From contig DAOVIO010000061.1 in assembly GCA_030673645.1 (NCBI GenBank), positions 1-20,141 of the forward strand: DNA of 20,141 nucleotides, in the 5' to 3' direction. The notes under the pieces are model-generated. The model was not told the origin of the DNA. It worked only from the letters and a program-made list of their open reading frames with translations, and did no database searches. The translations under genes and the position numbers were made by a program. Source of the DNA: JAGLSB01 sp023135955. GTDB taxonomy: Bacteria > Bacteroidota > Bacteroidia > Bacteroidales > GCA-2748055. Below are positions 1-6,854 of the stretch, one piece after another (position 1 is the first letter of the stretch; each line of letters starts with the position of its first letter).

Positions 1-1
1 C

Positions 2-904
2 TGGGAATATGATCCCTTAAGGCCTTATTTGCCGAGTTCTCCTTATTACAGCGAAGAATCATTTAAAACGGGAAATGTAAACGTTTTACCTGAGAGGCAT
101 CTGTGGGGGCCAAGAGGCTATCATAAAGATCCCTTCTATATTGATGTGGATGCTCACTTTGTTAGTGAGATCGGGTATCATGGCTGCCCCAACCTCAGTA
201 GTCTTGAACAGATGTTCAATAAGGAATCTGTTTATCCGTGGAACGATGAGGGGGAATGGAACGATGAATGGCAGGCTAAGGCAGTGATTCCACATCCGGA
301 CGCCCCGTTCACAGTCAACCGCAATGACTTAATGACCAAGCAGGTTAATATAATATTCGGGGAATGCCCCAAAGAACTGGATCAGTTTATTTTTGCCTCA
401 CAGGCCGTACAGGCAGAGGTCATGAAATTCTTTGTCGAATTCTGGAGGATGGACAAGTTTCGCAAAACGGGTATTATCTGGTGGAACCTGCGCGACGGAT
501 GGCCCATTATTTCGGATGCGGTTGTGGATTTTTATAACAGTAAAAAGCTTGCCTATTACTACATAAAGCAGGTTCAGCATAATGCCTGTGTGATGGTTGG
601 TGACCCGAATGACGGGAACCACCCTGTAATAGCAGTGAACGATACAAGAAAGGCGAAATCTGGCAAAGTTACCATTCGGGATGCTGACTCCGGAGAGACA
701 ATATTTTTTGCCTTATTTACCATTCCAGCGAACGGGAAAACCATGATAGGAAATATTCCGGACATGGATAAGCAATCTATGTGGCTGATTGAATATACGA
801 TTGGAACAGAAAAATACAAGAATCATTATCTGGCTGGCGAGGTACCATTTAAGCTTGATGATTATCAACGCTGGTATAAAAAGCTGAACATAAATAGAGA
901 TTAA
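2..904 (+). CDS. Glycoside hydrolase family 2, beta-mannosidase-like (C-terminal part; 5' end outside window)
   Basis: The frame is open from the first bases of the window, so this is the C-terminal ~300 residues of a longer protein. The opening residues (W-x-YDPLRPY followed by SSPYY) and the motif SEIGYHGCP match the catalytic barrel of GH2 beta-mannosidase-like enzymes. The glutamate of SEIGYH (codon 167-169) sits where the GH2 nucleophile is expected. A later WWNLRDGWP stretch is also typical of the end of the barrel, and a beta-sandwich-like tail follows. The family hydrolyses beta-linked mannosides or related sugars; the true substrate cannot be read from this fragment. The stop at 902-904 is followed 3 bases later by an ATG with ROK-kinase-like codons, suggesting an original sugar-use operon. 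Nothing links it to the inositol genes further right. The family call is firm and the substrate is not. Confidence 0.85.
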   Translation, partial: WEYDPLRPYLPSSPYYSEESFKTGNVNVLPERHLWGPRGYHKDPFYIDVDAHFVSEIGYHGCPNLSSLEQMFNKESVYPWNDEGEWNDEWQAKAVIPHPDAPFTVNRNDLMTKQVNIIFGECPKELDQFIFASQAVQAEVMKFFVEFWRMDKFRKTGIIWWNLRDGWPIISDAVVDFYNSKKLAYYYIKQVQHNACVMVGDPNDGNHPVIAVNDTRKAKSGKVTIRDADSGETIFFALFTIPANGKTMIGNIPDMDKQSMWLIEYTIGTEKYKNHYLAGEVPFKLDDYQRWYKKLNINRD

Positions 905-907
905 ATC

Positions 908-970
908 ATGAACCTCATAGGAATCGATATTGGAGGAATAGTTTTCCTCTTGCCTTGTGCTGTTCAATGA
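908..970 (+). pseudogene. Truncated ROK-family sugar kinase start (about ten codons)
   Basis: An ATG 3 bases after the hydrolase stop begins MNLIGIDIGG, which is the standard opening of ROK-family sugar kinases (the IGIDIGGT phosphate-binding segment). The expected threonine is replaced by isoleucine, and the frame then runs through unrelated residues to a stop at 968-970, giving only 20 codons. The match therefore ends near base 938. I read this as the 5' stub of a kinase gene that once followed the hydrolase and was cut by a deletion, insertion or rearrangement whose joint lies next to the repeat-rich patch. Ten residues is a short match, so chance is possible, although the operon-like spacing supports the reading. 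Confidence 0.55.
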
Positions 971-985
971 TCCAGCTTGCCAGGG

Positions 986-1040
986 GTGAGAACGAGATTG
1001 CTTCAGTCGCCCTCATGCTTCGGGCTTCATCGCAATGACG
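986..1040. repeat. Dispersed palindromic (REP-like) repeat
   Basis: This stretch carries ATTGC (997-1001) and the inverted GCAAT (1032-1036) within a GAGATTGCTTC...CGCAATGACG layout. That layout resembles an interspersed palindromic element I know from many bacterial genomes. It is clearly richer in G+C than the flanking genes. The 14-mer ACGAGATTGCTTCA (992-1005) reappears in reverse orientation three times in the tandem array to the right. No coding content is evident. Confidence 0.55.
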
Positions 1041-1059
1041 CAGCGGCGTTTAGCGTGAG

Positions 1060-1100
1060 GTAGAAAGGTGTTGGCGGCTTCGCCGCCAACACCTTTCTAC
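1060..1100. repeat. Perfect 19-bp inverted repeat with 3-base loop
   Basis: Bases 1060-1078 are perfectly complementary to 1082-1100, leaving a TTC loop. This is the strongest hairpin in the window. It is followed by ATACTCC rather than a T-run, so it is not a classical intrinsic terminator for rightward transcription. It lies between two converging units (the hydrolase remnant and the leftward regulator), so it may act as a transcription barrier, or be part of the repeat element next to it. Confidence 0.8.
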
Positions 1101-1126
1101 ATACTCCCAGACGGGATCCGTCCTTG

Positions 1127-1262
1127 CGAACCGACGCAGGAGGTGAAGCAATCTCGTATCTTTGTGGGTGCTGGATTCGAACCGACGGAGGAGGTGAAGC
1201 AATCTCGTGTCTTTGCGGGTGCTGCTGGATTCGAACCGATGCAGGAGGTGAAGCAATCTCGT
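1127..1262. repeat. Three tandem copies of a 51-54 bp unit
   Basis: A 31-base segment recurs at 1127-1157, 1178-1208 and 1232-1262 with few changes; spacing is 51 then 54 bases (an extra GCT). Each copy ends in TGAAGCAATCTCGT, the reverse complement of a 14-mer at 992-1005. Copies 2 and 3 contain ATTCGAACC, which read on the minus strand is GGTTCGAAT, like a tRNA T-loop and its flank. The array is GC-rich compared with its surroundings. A 69-codon open frame crosses it, but its content is only the repeat. Confidence 0.75.
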
Positions 1263-1273
1263 ATTCTTTGGTC

Positions 1274-2347
1274 TTAAATATTAGTATAAAAATCAATATT
1301 CTCTTTAAATACTACATCGATTGGACTATAATTAATTCTTTTTCCTGGTTTCTCTGTTAAGATATAAGTAAACATAGCCATCACACTTTTGTAACCCTGG
1401 TCTTCAGGTTTCTGGCAAATGAGGAAATCGATTACTCCGCTATTTAAATATTTAATATTATTACCTGCTAAATCATATCCTCCCAGAAATAATTTAGTGT
1501 AATTCTTTTTGGAAATAAATTTAGCTACTTGTTGGACTCTTGCATTAGTTACAAATACTCCTTCTAAATCTGGATTATCTGAAAATATCTTCGTTAATGA
1601 TTTTTCCGGTTCTTGATTATCTGTTGGATCAATTTCAGCAGAAATTGTTGTTATTTTTTTAGGTTCTTCTAAATTATCAATAAAATTTAAGAATCCTTTT
1701 TCCCTATTTTTCAAGTGTCTCGTAATTGCCAATTTATTAGACAGGTTCAGAATTAATACTTTAGAATTCTTTTTAACGCAGCAGGACATCAATTTTGCAG
1801 CTAAATATCCACTTTGTACAGCATTTTGTCCAAAATAACTTTTAACATCAGCACCTTCAATGGTTGAATCAATAAAAATGACTGGTGTTTTTTCTTCATT
1901 GCATTTTTTCAAAAATGCTAATGATTCTTTATGAAAAGAAGGGGCAAATATAATTCCATCATAATTGCCTTTCAATATTATTTTACTCTGAATTATAAAT
2001 GATTTCTTATCTTTTGTACTGAATTTATAAATCTGTATTTCAACATTATTATCTATTAATTCTTGTATAGCTTGATTTATACCAACCAAAGGATTTTCCC
2101 AATATAAATTATTATTATCGTATGGTTCGGGTATCAATACCGCTATTCTGATTATTTTTTTTGACGCCAATGACTTGGCCAATAAATTAGGAGTATAATT
2201 TAACTCATCTATTATTTTAATAACCTTTGCCCACTTTTTTTCATTTACATTTCCACGATTATGCAATACTCTATCAACAGTTCCAACTGAGACATTTGCA
2301 AGTTTAGCTATGTCTTTTATCCTTATTTTCTTCTTATTTTCTTCCAT
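1274..2347 (-). CDS. LacI-family transcriptional regulator
   Basis: A protein of about 357 residues. Residues 10-30 form the LacI helix-turn-helix (IKDIAKLANVSVGTVDRVL), followed by a hinge-helix segment near residues 53-62 (PNLLAKSLAS) and a periplasmic-binding-protein-like ligand domain from about residue 66 to the end. The frame is open further upstream (to 2461), but I chose the ATG at 2347. It puts the DNA-binding domain at the N terminus as in all LacI proteins, and the extra residues would be translated from the operators and A-tracts. It is divergent from the secreted protein, receptor and phytase genes, and the likely ligand is a sugar or polyol linked to that cluster. Two operators next to its promoter suggest autoregulation. 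Ligand and targets are inferred only from position. Confidence 0.9.
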   Translation of the reverse strand: MEENKKKIRIKDIAKLANVSVGTVDRVLHNRGNVNEKKWAKVIKIIDELNYTPNLLAKSLASKKIIRIAVLIPEPYDNNNLYWENPLVGINQAIQELIDNNVEIQIYKFSTKDKKSFIIQSKIILKGNYDGIIFAPSFHKESLAFLKKCNEEKTPVIFIDSTIEGADVKSYFGQNAVQSGYLAAKLMSCCVKKNSKVLILNLSNKLAITRHLKNREKGFLNFIDNLEEPKKITTISAEIDPTDNQEPEKSLTKIFSDNPDLEGVFVTNARVQQVAKFISKKNYTKLFLGGYDLAGNNIKYLNSGVIDFLICQKPEDQGYKSVMAMFTYILTEKPGKRINYSPIDVVFKENIDFYTNI

Positions 2348-2372
2348 AATTTTGAACAATAACATCATTATT

Positions 2373-2388
2373 CTGTGCTCGCACACAG
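2373..2388. promoter_or_regulatory. Proximal LacI-type operator
   Basis: CTGTGCTCGCACACAG contains the palindrome TGTGC-TC-GCACA. It lies directly downstream of the -7 box of the regulator gene, where bound repressor would block transcription. A copy differing at one base lies 57 bases away at 2430-2445. Confidence 0.75.
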
Positions 2389-2396
2389 CAAATATA
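2389..2396 (-). promoter_or_regulatory. Bacteroidota-type -7 promoter box of the LacI gene
   Basis: Read on the minus strand, the bases are TATATTTG, an exact match to TAnnTTTG. No clear -33 TTTG is present; A-tracts lie upstream instead. The box abuts the proximal operator and sits 41 bases before the chosen start codon. Confidence 0.6.
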
Positions 2397-2397
2397 T

Positions 2398-2424
2398 AAA
2401 AAAATGAAAAAAAATGAAAAAAAA
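2398..2424. promoter_or_regulatory. Three phased A-tracts between the two operators
   Basis: Runs of 7, 8 and 8 adenines start at 2398, 2407 and 2417, separated by TG, so they repeat about once per helical turn. Such phasing is known to curve DNA. The tracts lie between the two operators and just upstream of the -7 box, so they could aid repressor looping or act as an UP-like element. Confidence 0.6.
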
Positions 2425-2429
2425 TTAAA

Positions 2430-2445
2430 CTGTGCTCGCACACGG
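2430..2445. promoter_or_regulatory. Distal LacI-type operator
   Basis: CTGTGCTCGCACACGG is the same 16-base element as at 2373-2388 with one change near its end. The TGTGC-TC-GCACA core is fully kept. Confidence 0.75.
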
Positions 2446-2684
2446 TTAATAAGGGTTTCAACCATTTTTGACCTTTATAAATCGTCGAACAGGCAAGTAT
2501 TTACTTGCTTATAAGAAAATACTGTATTAAATTAGATACGGTTTTCTCAAAATTTATTCATTAGAGAAACATTAAAACTGAATAACATTTATTCTATGTT
2601 TAACGCGAGCAAAAAATACATTATAATATTTCAAATAATTTCTCTTATTAATTAATAATTTCTTAACCATTAAAAAACACAGCT
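2446..2684. other. Divergent intergenic region upstream of the secreted-protein gene
   Basis: With the operator block this gene-free stretch spans 2348-2684. It holds a hairpin GCAAGT-ATTT-ACTTGC (2493-2508), a second weaker inverted repeat TTTCTC...GAGAAA (2543-2548 with 2564-2569), and a partial operator match: GCGAGCA at 2605-2611 is the reverse complement of the operator core TGCTCGC. No clear TAnnTTTG promoter for the rightward gene was found, and no Shine-Dalgarno precedes its start. Confidence 0.4.
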
Positions 2685-3680
2685 ATGAAAAAAATTTTAC
2701 TGAGTATTATGGCAATATTTTTATTCAGTTCTGTTAGTTTGATTTATGGACAGACCGATGTGGAAGTATTTATTAAAGCAACTGATTCTACTGTTACTGA
2801 AGTTGAGGGAACTACAGTAACAGTTTATCTTTCTTCTGATGATGTAGAACAGGAACAAGATAAAATGGATGCTCTTTTTGATGACGATCTTGATGCCGGA
2901 TGGGATGGTGCAGAAACTGATTTGTTAAAACTTCATGTGGGATTAAGGTTTACTGAAGTTCCTATCCCTCAAGGATCTACAATTGGCTCTGCCTGTGTAG
3001 AAATGTGGTCACATGAAGCAAAAAATGCCGAAGATGTATGTAACTTAAACATTTTTGGCGAAGCTACAGATAGTGCCGAAACTTTTACTTTAGATGCATT
3101 AATTACTGATCGGACAATGACAACCGCTACTGTTAGATGGGAGATCGCAGAAGCATGGGATTTATGGCGGCCATATAGTACGGCTGATATAAGCCCGATT
3201 ATCCAGGAAATAGTAAACCGTGATGGATGGGTATCAGGCAATGCTCTTGCTTTAATCTTTTTAGGAGAAGATAACCAGGGACCAACATTAACTGAAAATG
3301 CAAGAGAATTTGAATCTTTTGAGAATATTGCGGATGCATCAGATGTGGGTCCTGATGGTCCTGGCGACGGAGCAAATCATCCTGAACGAGTCCCAAAACT
3401 TATGGTCACATATTTTCCAACTTCGGTAGAGGATGTAAAAGGGCAACAACAATTCGTAAATATATACCCGAATCCTTCAAATGGAATTTTAAATTTATCA
3501 TTCCAATCGTACGGCGATACACAGATGAAGATTTTCAATGCAAAAGGCCAGCTTGTAATGTCTGCTGAGATCACTTCAGAAACAACTACATGGGATGTCA
3601 GCAACTTACAGAGTGGAATATATTTTCTTGAAGCCGTTCAAAATAATAAAACATTTACTCAAAAATTGTTACTGAAATAA
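2685..3680 (+). CDS. T9SS-secreted beta-sandwich protein
   Basis: A 331-residue protein. Residues 1-22 are a signal peptide (lysines, then a hydrophobic stretch, ending before QTDVE). Residues about 24-245 form one domain with GLRF (86-89), IPQGSTI (94-100), IIQEIVNRDGW (172-182) and SGNALAL (184-190). I recognise this pattern from beta-sandwich domains appended to secreted phosphatases and nucleases, but I cannot name a family entry with certainty. Residues 257-331 are a T9SS type A sorting domain (IYPNPSNG..., then LQSGIYFL, ending in KLLLK), so the protein should cross the outer membrane and be anchored or released. The mature part is rich in acidic residues, notably around 62-75. No catalytic motif is evident. 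It comes before the receptor and phytase, so an accessory binding role for phytate or its metal salts is a reasonable guess. Confidence 0.8.
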   Translation: MKKILLSIMAIFLFSSVSLIYGQTDVEVFIKATDSTVTEVEGTTVTVYLSSDDVEQEQDKMDALFDDDLDAGWDGAETDLLKLHVGLRFTEVPIPQGSTIGSACVEMWSHEAKNAEDVCNLNIFGEATDSAETFTLDALITDRTMTTATVRWEIAEAWDLWRPYSTADISPIIQEIVNRDGWVSGNALALIFLGEDNQGPTLTENAREFESFENIADASDVGPDGPGDGANHPERVPKLMVTYFPTSVEDVKGQQQFVNIYPNPSNGILNLSFQSYGDTQMKIFNAKGQLVMSAEITSETTTWDVSNLQSGIYFLEAVQNNKTFTQKLLLK

Positions 3681-3698
3681 GCAATTGATTATAATGTT

Positions 3699-3733
3699 AA
3701 TCTATCTGCCTCATTTATGGCAGATAGATTTTT
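3699..3733 (+). terminator. Intrinsic terminator after the secreted-protein gene
   Basis: A perfect 12-bp stem (3699-3710 with 3719-3730, 8-base loop) runs into TTT. It is enclosed by a second perfect 9-bp stem, CAATTGATT (3682-3690) with AATCAATTG (3741-3749). It should end the first rightward transcript before the receptor gene, or let only part of it through. Confidence 0.75.
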
Positions 3734-3777
3734 CTCCAAAAATCAATTGTAATAAGTATTTTCCGGAGGTGTCTCTT

Positions 3778-3798
3778 ATGAACTTCCATGAAATATAA
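3778..3798 (+). CDS. Possible six-codon leader ORF upstream of the receptor
   Basis: A GGAGGT (3765-3770) lies 7 bases before an ATG that begins MNFHEI and a stop, 23 bases ahead of the receptor start. Strong Shine-Dalgarno sequences are uncommon in this phylum, and the receptor itself has none. It may be a leader peptide, a translational-coupling device or chance. Confidence 0.2.
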   Translation: MNFHEI

Positions 3799-3821
3799 AT
3801 ATATTTTAACAAGAAGTATTA

Positions 3822-6710
3822 ATGATGATTTTTTCAAAAAAAAACTTGCTTATAGGGATTCTGAACATAATATTTTTGATTAATGCTTATTCTCAGCAAT
3901 CCAACACAGTATCTGGTAGAGTATTTGATGGCCACACTGGTGAAATTTTAATTGGTGCTACAATTCAAATAGCGAACTCCTTAAAGGGGACCATCACAGA
4001 TACAGAGGGACGCTTTAGTTTGTCCGGTATAAAAGAACAGGAAATTGAAATCACTATCTCTTATATGGGTTATACATCCAAAACTATTCCCTGCGACTTT
4101 GGAAATAGGAGTAATATAAATCAAACTGTCAGACTGATACCCTCTTCAACAGAATTGGATGAGGTAAAGGTAGAAGGACAGGCAACCGGACAGGTTAAAG
4201 CATTACTTGATCAGAAAACAGCTGAAAATATTAAAAACATTGTTTCTGAAGAACAAATTGAAGAATTCCCAGATATGAATGCAGCTGAAGTGCTACAGAG
4301 AATTCCGGGAATAACAGTACAAAGAGATCAGGGAGAGGGACGGTATGTTCAACTACGGGGAACACCGCCGGAACTAACTAATTTTAATATAAACGGAGAA
4401 CAGATTCCATCTCCGGAGGGGGGCGTTCGGTATGTTGGACTGGATGTAATTTCTGCTGACCAGATAGAATCTATTGAAGTTACTAAGGTTCTAACTCCTG
4501 ATATGGATGCTGATGGGATTGGAGGAACTGTAAATATAATTACAAAAACTGCCTCGGAAGGAAAACCGGAAATCAAAATATCGGGGGCCGGTGGATATAA
4601 TAATCTCAGGGGAACCAGTAATTCTCAGCTGCAATTCTCTTATGGTCAAAGATCTAATAAATTAGGGTTCCAGTTGAATGCAAACAATAGTGTAAACAAT
4701 CAGGGATCTGATAACATGGAGTTTAAATATGAAAAAGCCCCTTTCTGGGGAAGTACTTCTGAAGGAATAGAGAATTATCATATTCAATACAGAGAAGTTC
4801 AGCTCAGGCATTATGATATCACACGAAAAAGAACCGGATTAAGTGCTACTCTTGATTATCAATTCAATGAAAAATCGTCTGTTTATCTGAGGACTATGTT
4901 TAATAGCTTTTCTGATGAGGAAACACGTCGCAGGTACATATATGAATTAGATGATGCCATTACAGAAACACATTATCTGTATGGAGGAGTAGTGCGAGAT
5001 TTAAAATACAGGACAAAACTTCAGGAAATCAGCACTATAAATATCGGAGGTGATCATGATCTTGGTCCTATTAAAATAGACTATGAAGTAGCTTATGCCA
5101 TAGCTACTGAGGGTGAGCCAAATCGCATCGAATTTGAATTTGAAGATCCAGGCCCGGCTATTAATATGAAATTTGATTTAACTGAACCTGACTGGCCCAG
5201 ACTTGTGCTACCCAATGCAGCGGACACTGTTTTCACTAAGGATTATGACAATTATGATTTTGAAGATCTTTTATTAGTTGAAAGCAAGATAAGAGACAGA
5301 AACTTTACAGCTAAAATGAATATAGAAATTCCTTATACTTTGGGATCTCAAAATGGGTTTTTCAAATTTGGGGCAAAAGCCAGGTTAAAGGAAAAGACAA
5401 GGGAGATTAATGCTCGTGAATATGGTGCCTATCGTACATCATCACCTTTATATGCAGATAATGCTCCGGAATTATCAATGGCAGAATTGAGTGACGGCTT
5501 CAGTGATTCTAATTTGTTAAACCGGTCATATGTTATTGATAATATGCCGGGAGTAGATGAGATGTTAGAGTTCTATAATACTAATCAGCCCTATTTTAGG
5601 TATGATCGTACAAGTACAATGGTAAGATCAAATGGGGAAGATTATACTGCTAACGAAGATATATATGCTGCTTATGGAATGTTCAGGCATGATATAAATA
5701 GGCTAATGGTATTAGGAGGAGTAAGATATGAAAGGACAGATATTAATTACGATGGAATGAGAATCTATTACAATTCTGCTGGTTATTATGATTCTTTATC
5801 AACTCTTAGCGATAAACGAAGCCATGAGTTTCTTTTACCTCAGCTTCAGCTCAAATATAAACTTAACCAAAAAGTTAACCTTAGAACCGCAATTACATAT
5901 ACTTATGCACGACCTAATTTTGAAGATGTCCTTCCATACAGGGCAGAAGACAGGAAAGAAGTTAAACATGGGAATCCGGATTTGAAGTTTCCAAAATCTG
6001 TAAATATTGATCTGCTTGGAGAGAAATATTTAATCGGGGGTGGAATCTTATCCGGAGGATTCTTTTACAAAAATATTCAAGATTTTGTATTCTATTACAG
6101 GCGTTTTGGTTATGAAGGAAATCCACAGGATTACAGCAGGGTGCTAATTGAAAAAGCTCTGAATGGTAATAAAGCAAGTGTATACGGAGCTGAATTAACA
6201 AGCCAGTTTAAATTTTATTTTATACCAGGCTTTTTTGGCAACTTTGGTATATATGTAAATTATACATACACACATTCAGAAGCAATCATTAACAAACGAT
6301 TTCCGGCCAACGAAATACAACAAGAGTTAATTTTTGGAGAAGATGATTCAGGTGCATTTGGTTCAGAAACGGAAGAAGAGAAAATTAGCTTACCAGGACA
6401 AGCAAAACATTCAGGCAATTTTGCATTATTTTTTGATTCTGATAAATTTTATGTCAAAATTACTGCAAATTATCACGATGCTTTTCTTCACAAACTGGGA
6501 GCAGATGCAGATTTGGATGAATATTATGCTGATGCCTGGCATCTTGATTTTACAGCCAGATATGCAATAAGAGATAATATAAAATTTTTTACAGACGTTA
6601 TTAATCTTACCAATTCACCTCTAAAATTCTATATAGGATCACCTGACAGAATTTTTAAACAAGAATATTATTCCTGGTGGGGAAGATTAGGATTAAAATT
6701 TTATTTCTGA
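3822..6710 (+). CDS. TonB-dependent outer-membrane receptor (putative phytate/inositol-phosphate uptake)
   Basis: A 962-residue protein with an N-terminal signal peptide (residues 1 to about 25). A CarboxypepD_reg-like domain follows (about 29-107), then a TonB-box-like segment (ELDEVKVEG, 111-119) and a plug domain (about 125-240). The plug includes YVQLRG (175-180) and the GIGGTVNIITK ending at 242. The rest is a beta-barrel that ends in aromatic residues (LKFYF) as outer-membrane proteins do. The plug resembles the TonB-Xanth-Caul/FecA-like group more than SusC, and no SusD-like lipoprotein accompanies it. The gene lies directly upstream of the phytase; pairing of beta-propeller phytases with such receptors is known in aquatic bacteria, which supports an inositol-phosphate substrate. 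Two adjacent ATG codons (3822 and 3825) are equally possible starts. Family certain, substrate inferred. Confidence 0.92.
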   Translation: MMIFSKKNLLIGILNIIFLINAYSQQSNTVSGRVFDGHTGEILIGATIQIANSLKGTITDTEGRFSLSGIKEQEIEITISYMGYTSKTIPCDFGNRSNINQTVRLIPSSTELDEVKVEGQATGQVKALLDQKTAENIKNIVSEEQIEEFPDMNAAEVLQRIPGITVQRDQGEGRYVQLRGTPPELTNFNINGEQIPSPEGGVRYVGLDVISADQIESIEVTKVLTPDMDADGIGGTVNIITKTASEGKPEIKISGAGGYNNLRGTSNSQLQFSYGQRSNKLGFQLNANNSVNNQGSDNMEFKYEKAPFWGSTSEGIENYHIQYREVQLRHYDITRKRTGLSATLDYQFNEKSSVYLRTMFNSFSDEETRRRYIYELDDAITETHYLYGGVVRDLKYRTKLQEISTINIGGDHDLGPIKIDYEVAYAIATEGEPNRIEFEFEDPGPAINMKFDLTEPDWPRLVLPNAADTVFTKDYDNYDFEDLLLVESKIRDRNFTAKMNIEIPYTLGSQNGFFKFGAKARLKEKTREINAREYGAYRTSSPLYADNAPELSMAELSDGFSDSNLLNRSYVIDNMPGVDEMLEFYNTNQPYFRYDRTSTMVRSNGEDYTANEDIYAAYGMFRHDINRLMVLGGVRYERTDINYDGMRIYYNSAGYYDSLSTLSDKRSHEFLLPQLQLKYKLNQKVNLRTAITYTYARPNFEDVLPYRAEDRKEVKHGNPDLKFPKSVNIDLLGEKYLIGGGILSGGFFYKNIQDFVFYYRRFGYEGNPQDYSRVLIEKALNGNKASVYGAELTSQFKFYFIPGFFGNFGIYVNYTYTHSEAIINKRFPANEIQQELIFGEDDSGAFGSETEEEKISLPGQAKHSGNFALFFDSDKFYVKITANYHDAFLHKLGADADLDEYYADAWHLDFTARYAIRDNIKFFTDVINLTNSPLKFYIGSPDRIFKQEYYSWWGRLGLKFYF

Positions 6711-6806
6711 TAATTCTAACTATTAACTTAATAAAGTACTAACAGATTACCAGAGCATGACAATAATAAGATAAATCAATAAGGAAAGATAGTGGAATGA
6801 ATAAGC

Positions 6807-6825
6807 TGTAGTCATGCGAGCTACA
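6807..6825. promoter_or_regulatory. Inverted repeat TGTAG-N9-CTACA upstream of the phytase
   Basis: TGTAG (6807-6811) and CTACA (6821-6825) flank TCATGCGAG, 29 bases before the phytase start. The segment contains GCGAGC, the reverse complement of the operator core GCTCGC found beside the LacI gene. It may be a weak operator or a small hairpin; evidence is thin. Confidence 0.3.
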
Positions 6826-6854
6826 ATTGACCACTTCAACATAATTTAATACAT

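Noticed and set aside
1171..1250. tRNA genes on the minus strand
   Set aside because: Only a T-loop-like core is present; no acceptor, D or anticodon arms can be folded, and the T-stem is imperfect.
1127..1262. A small CRISPR array
   Set aside because: Only three units, with spacers of 20 and 23 bases that are themselves repeated in part; no cas genes nearby.
1068..1277. A 69-codon rightward open frame
   Set aside because: It is made of the hairpin and the tandem repeat; the repeated peptide follows from the DNA repeat and no ribosome site precedes it.
2348..2461. N-terminal extension of the LacI regulator
   Set aside because: It would encode a hydrophobic stretch ahead of the helix-turn-helix and would be translated from operator and promoter DNA; the ATG at 2347 fits the family.
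3822..6854. A SusC/SusD pair
   Set aside because: No SusD-like lipoprotein follows the receptor, and the plug resembles the FecA/TonB-Xanth-Caul type.
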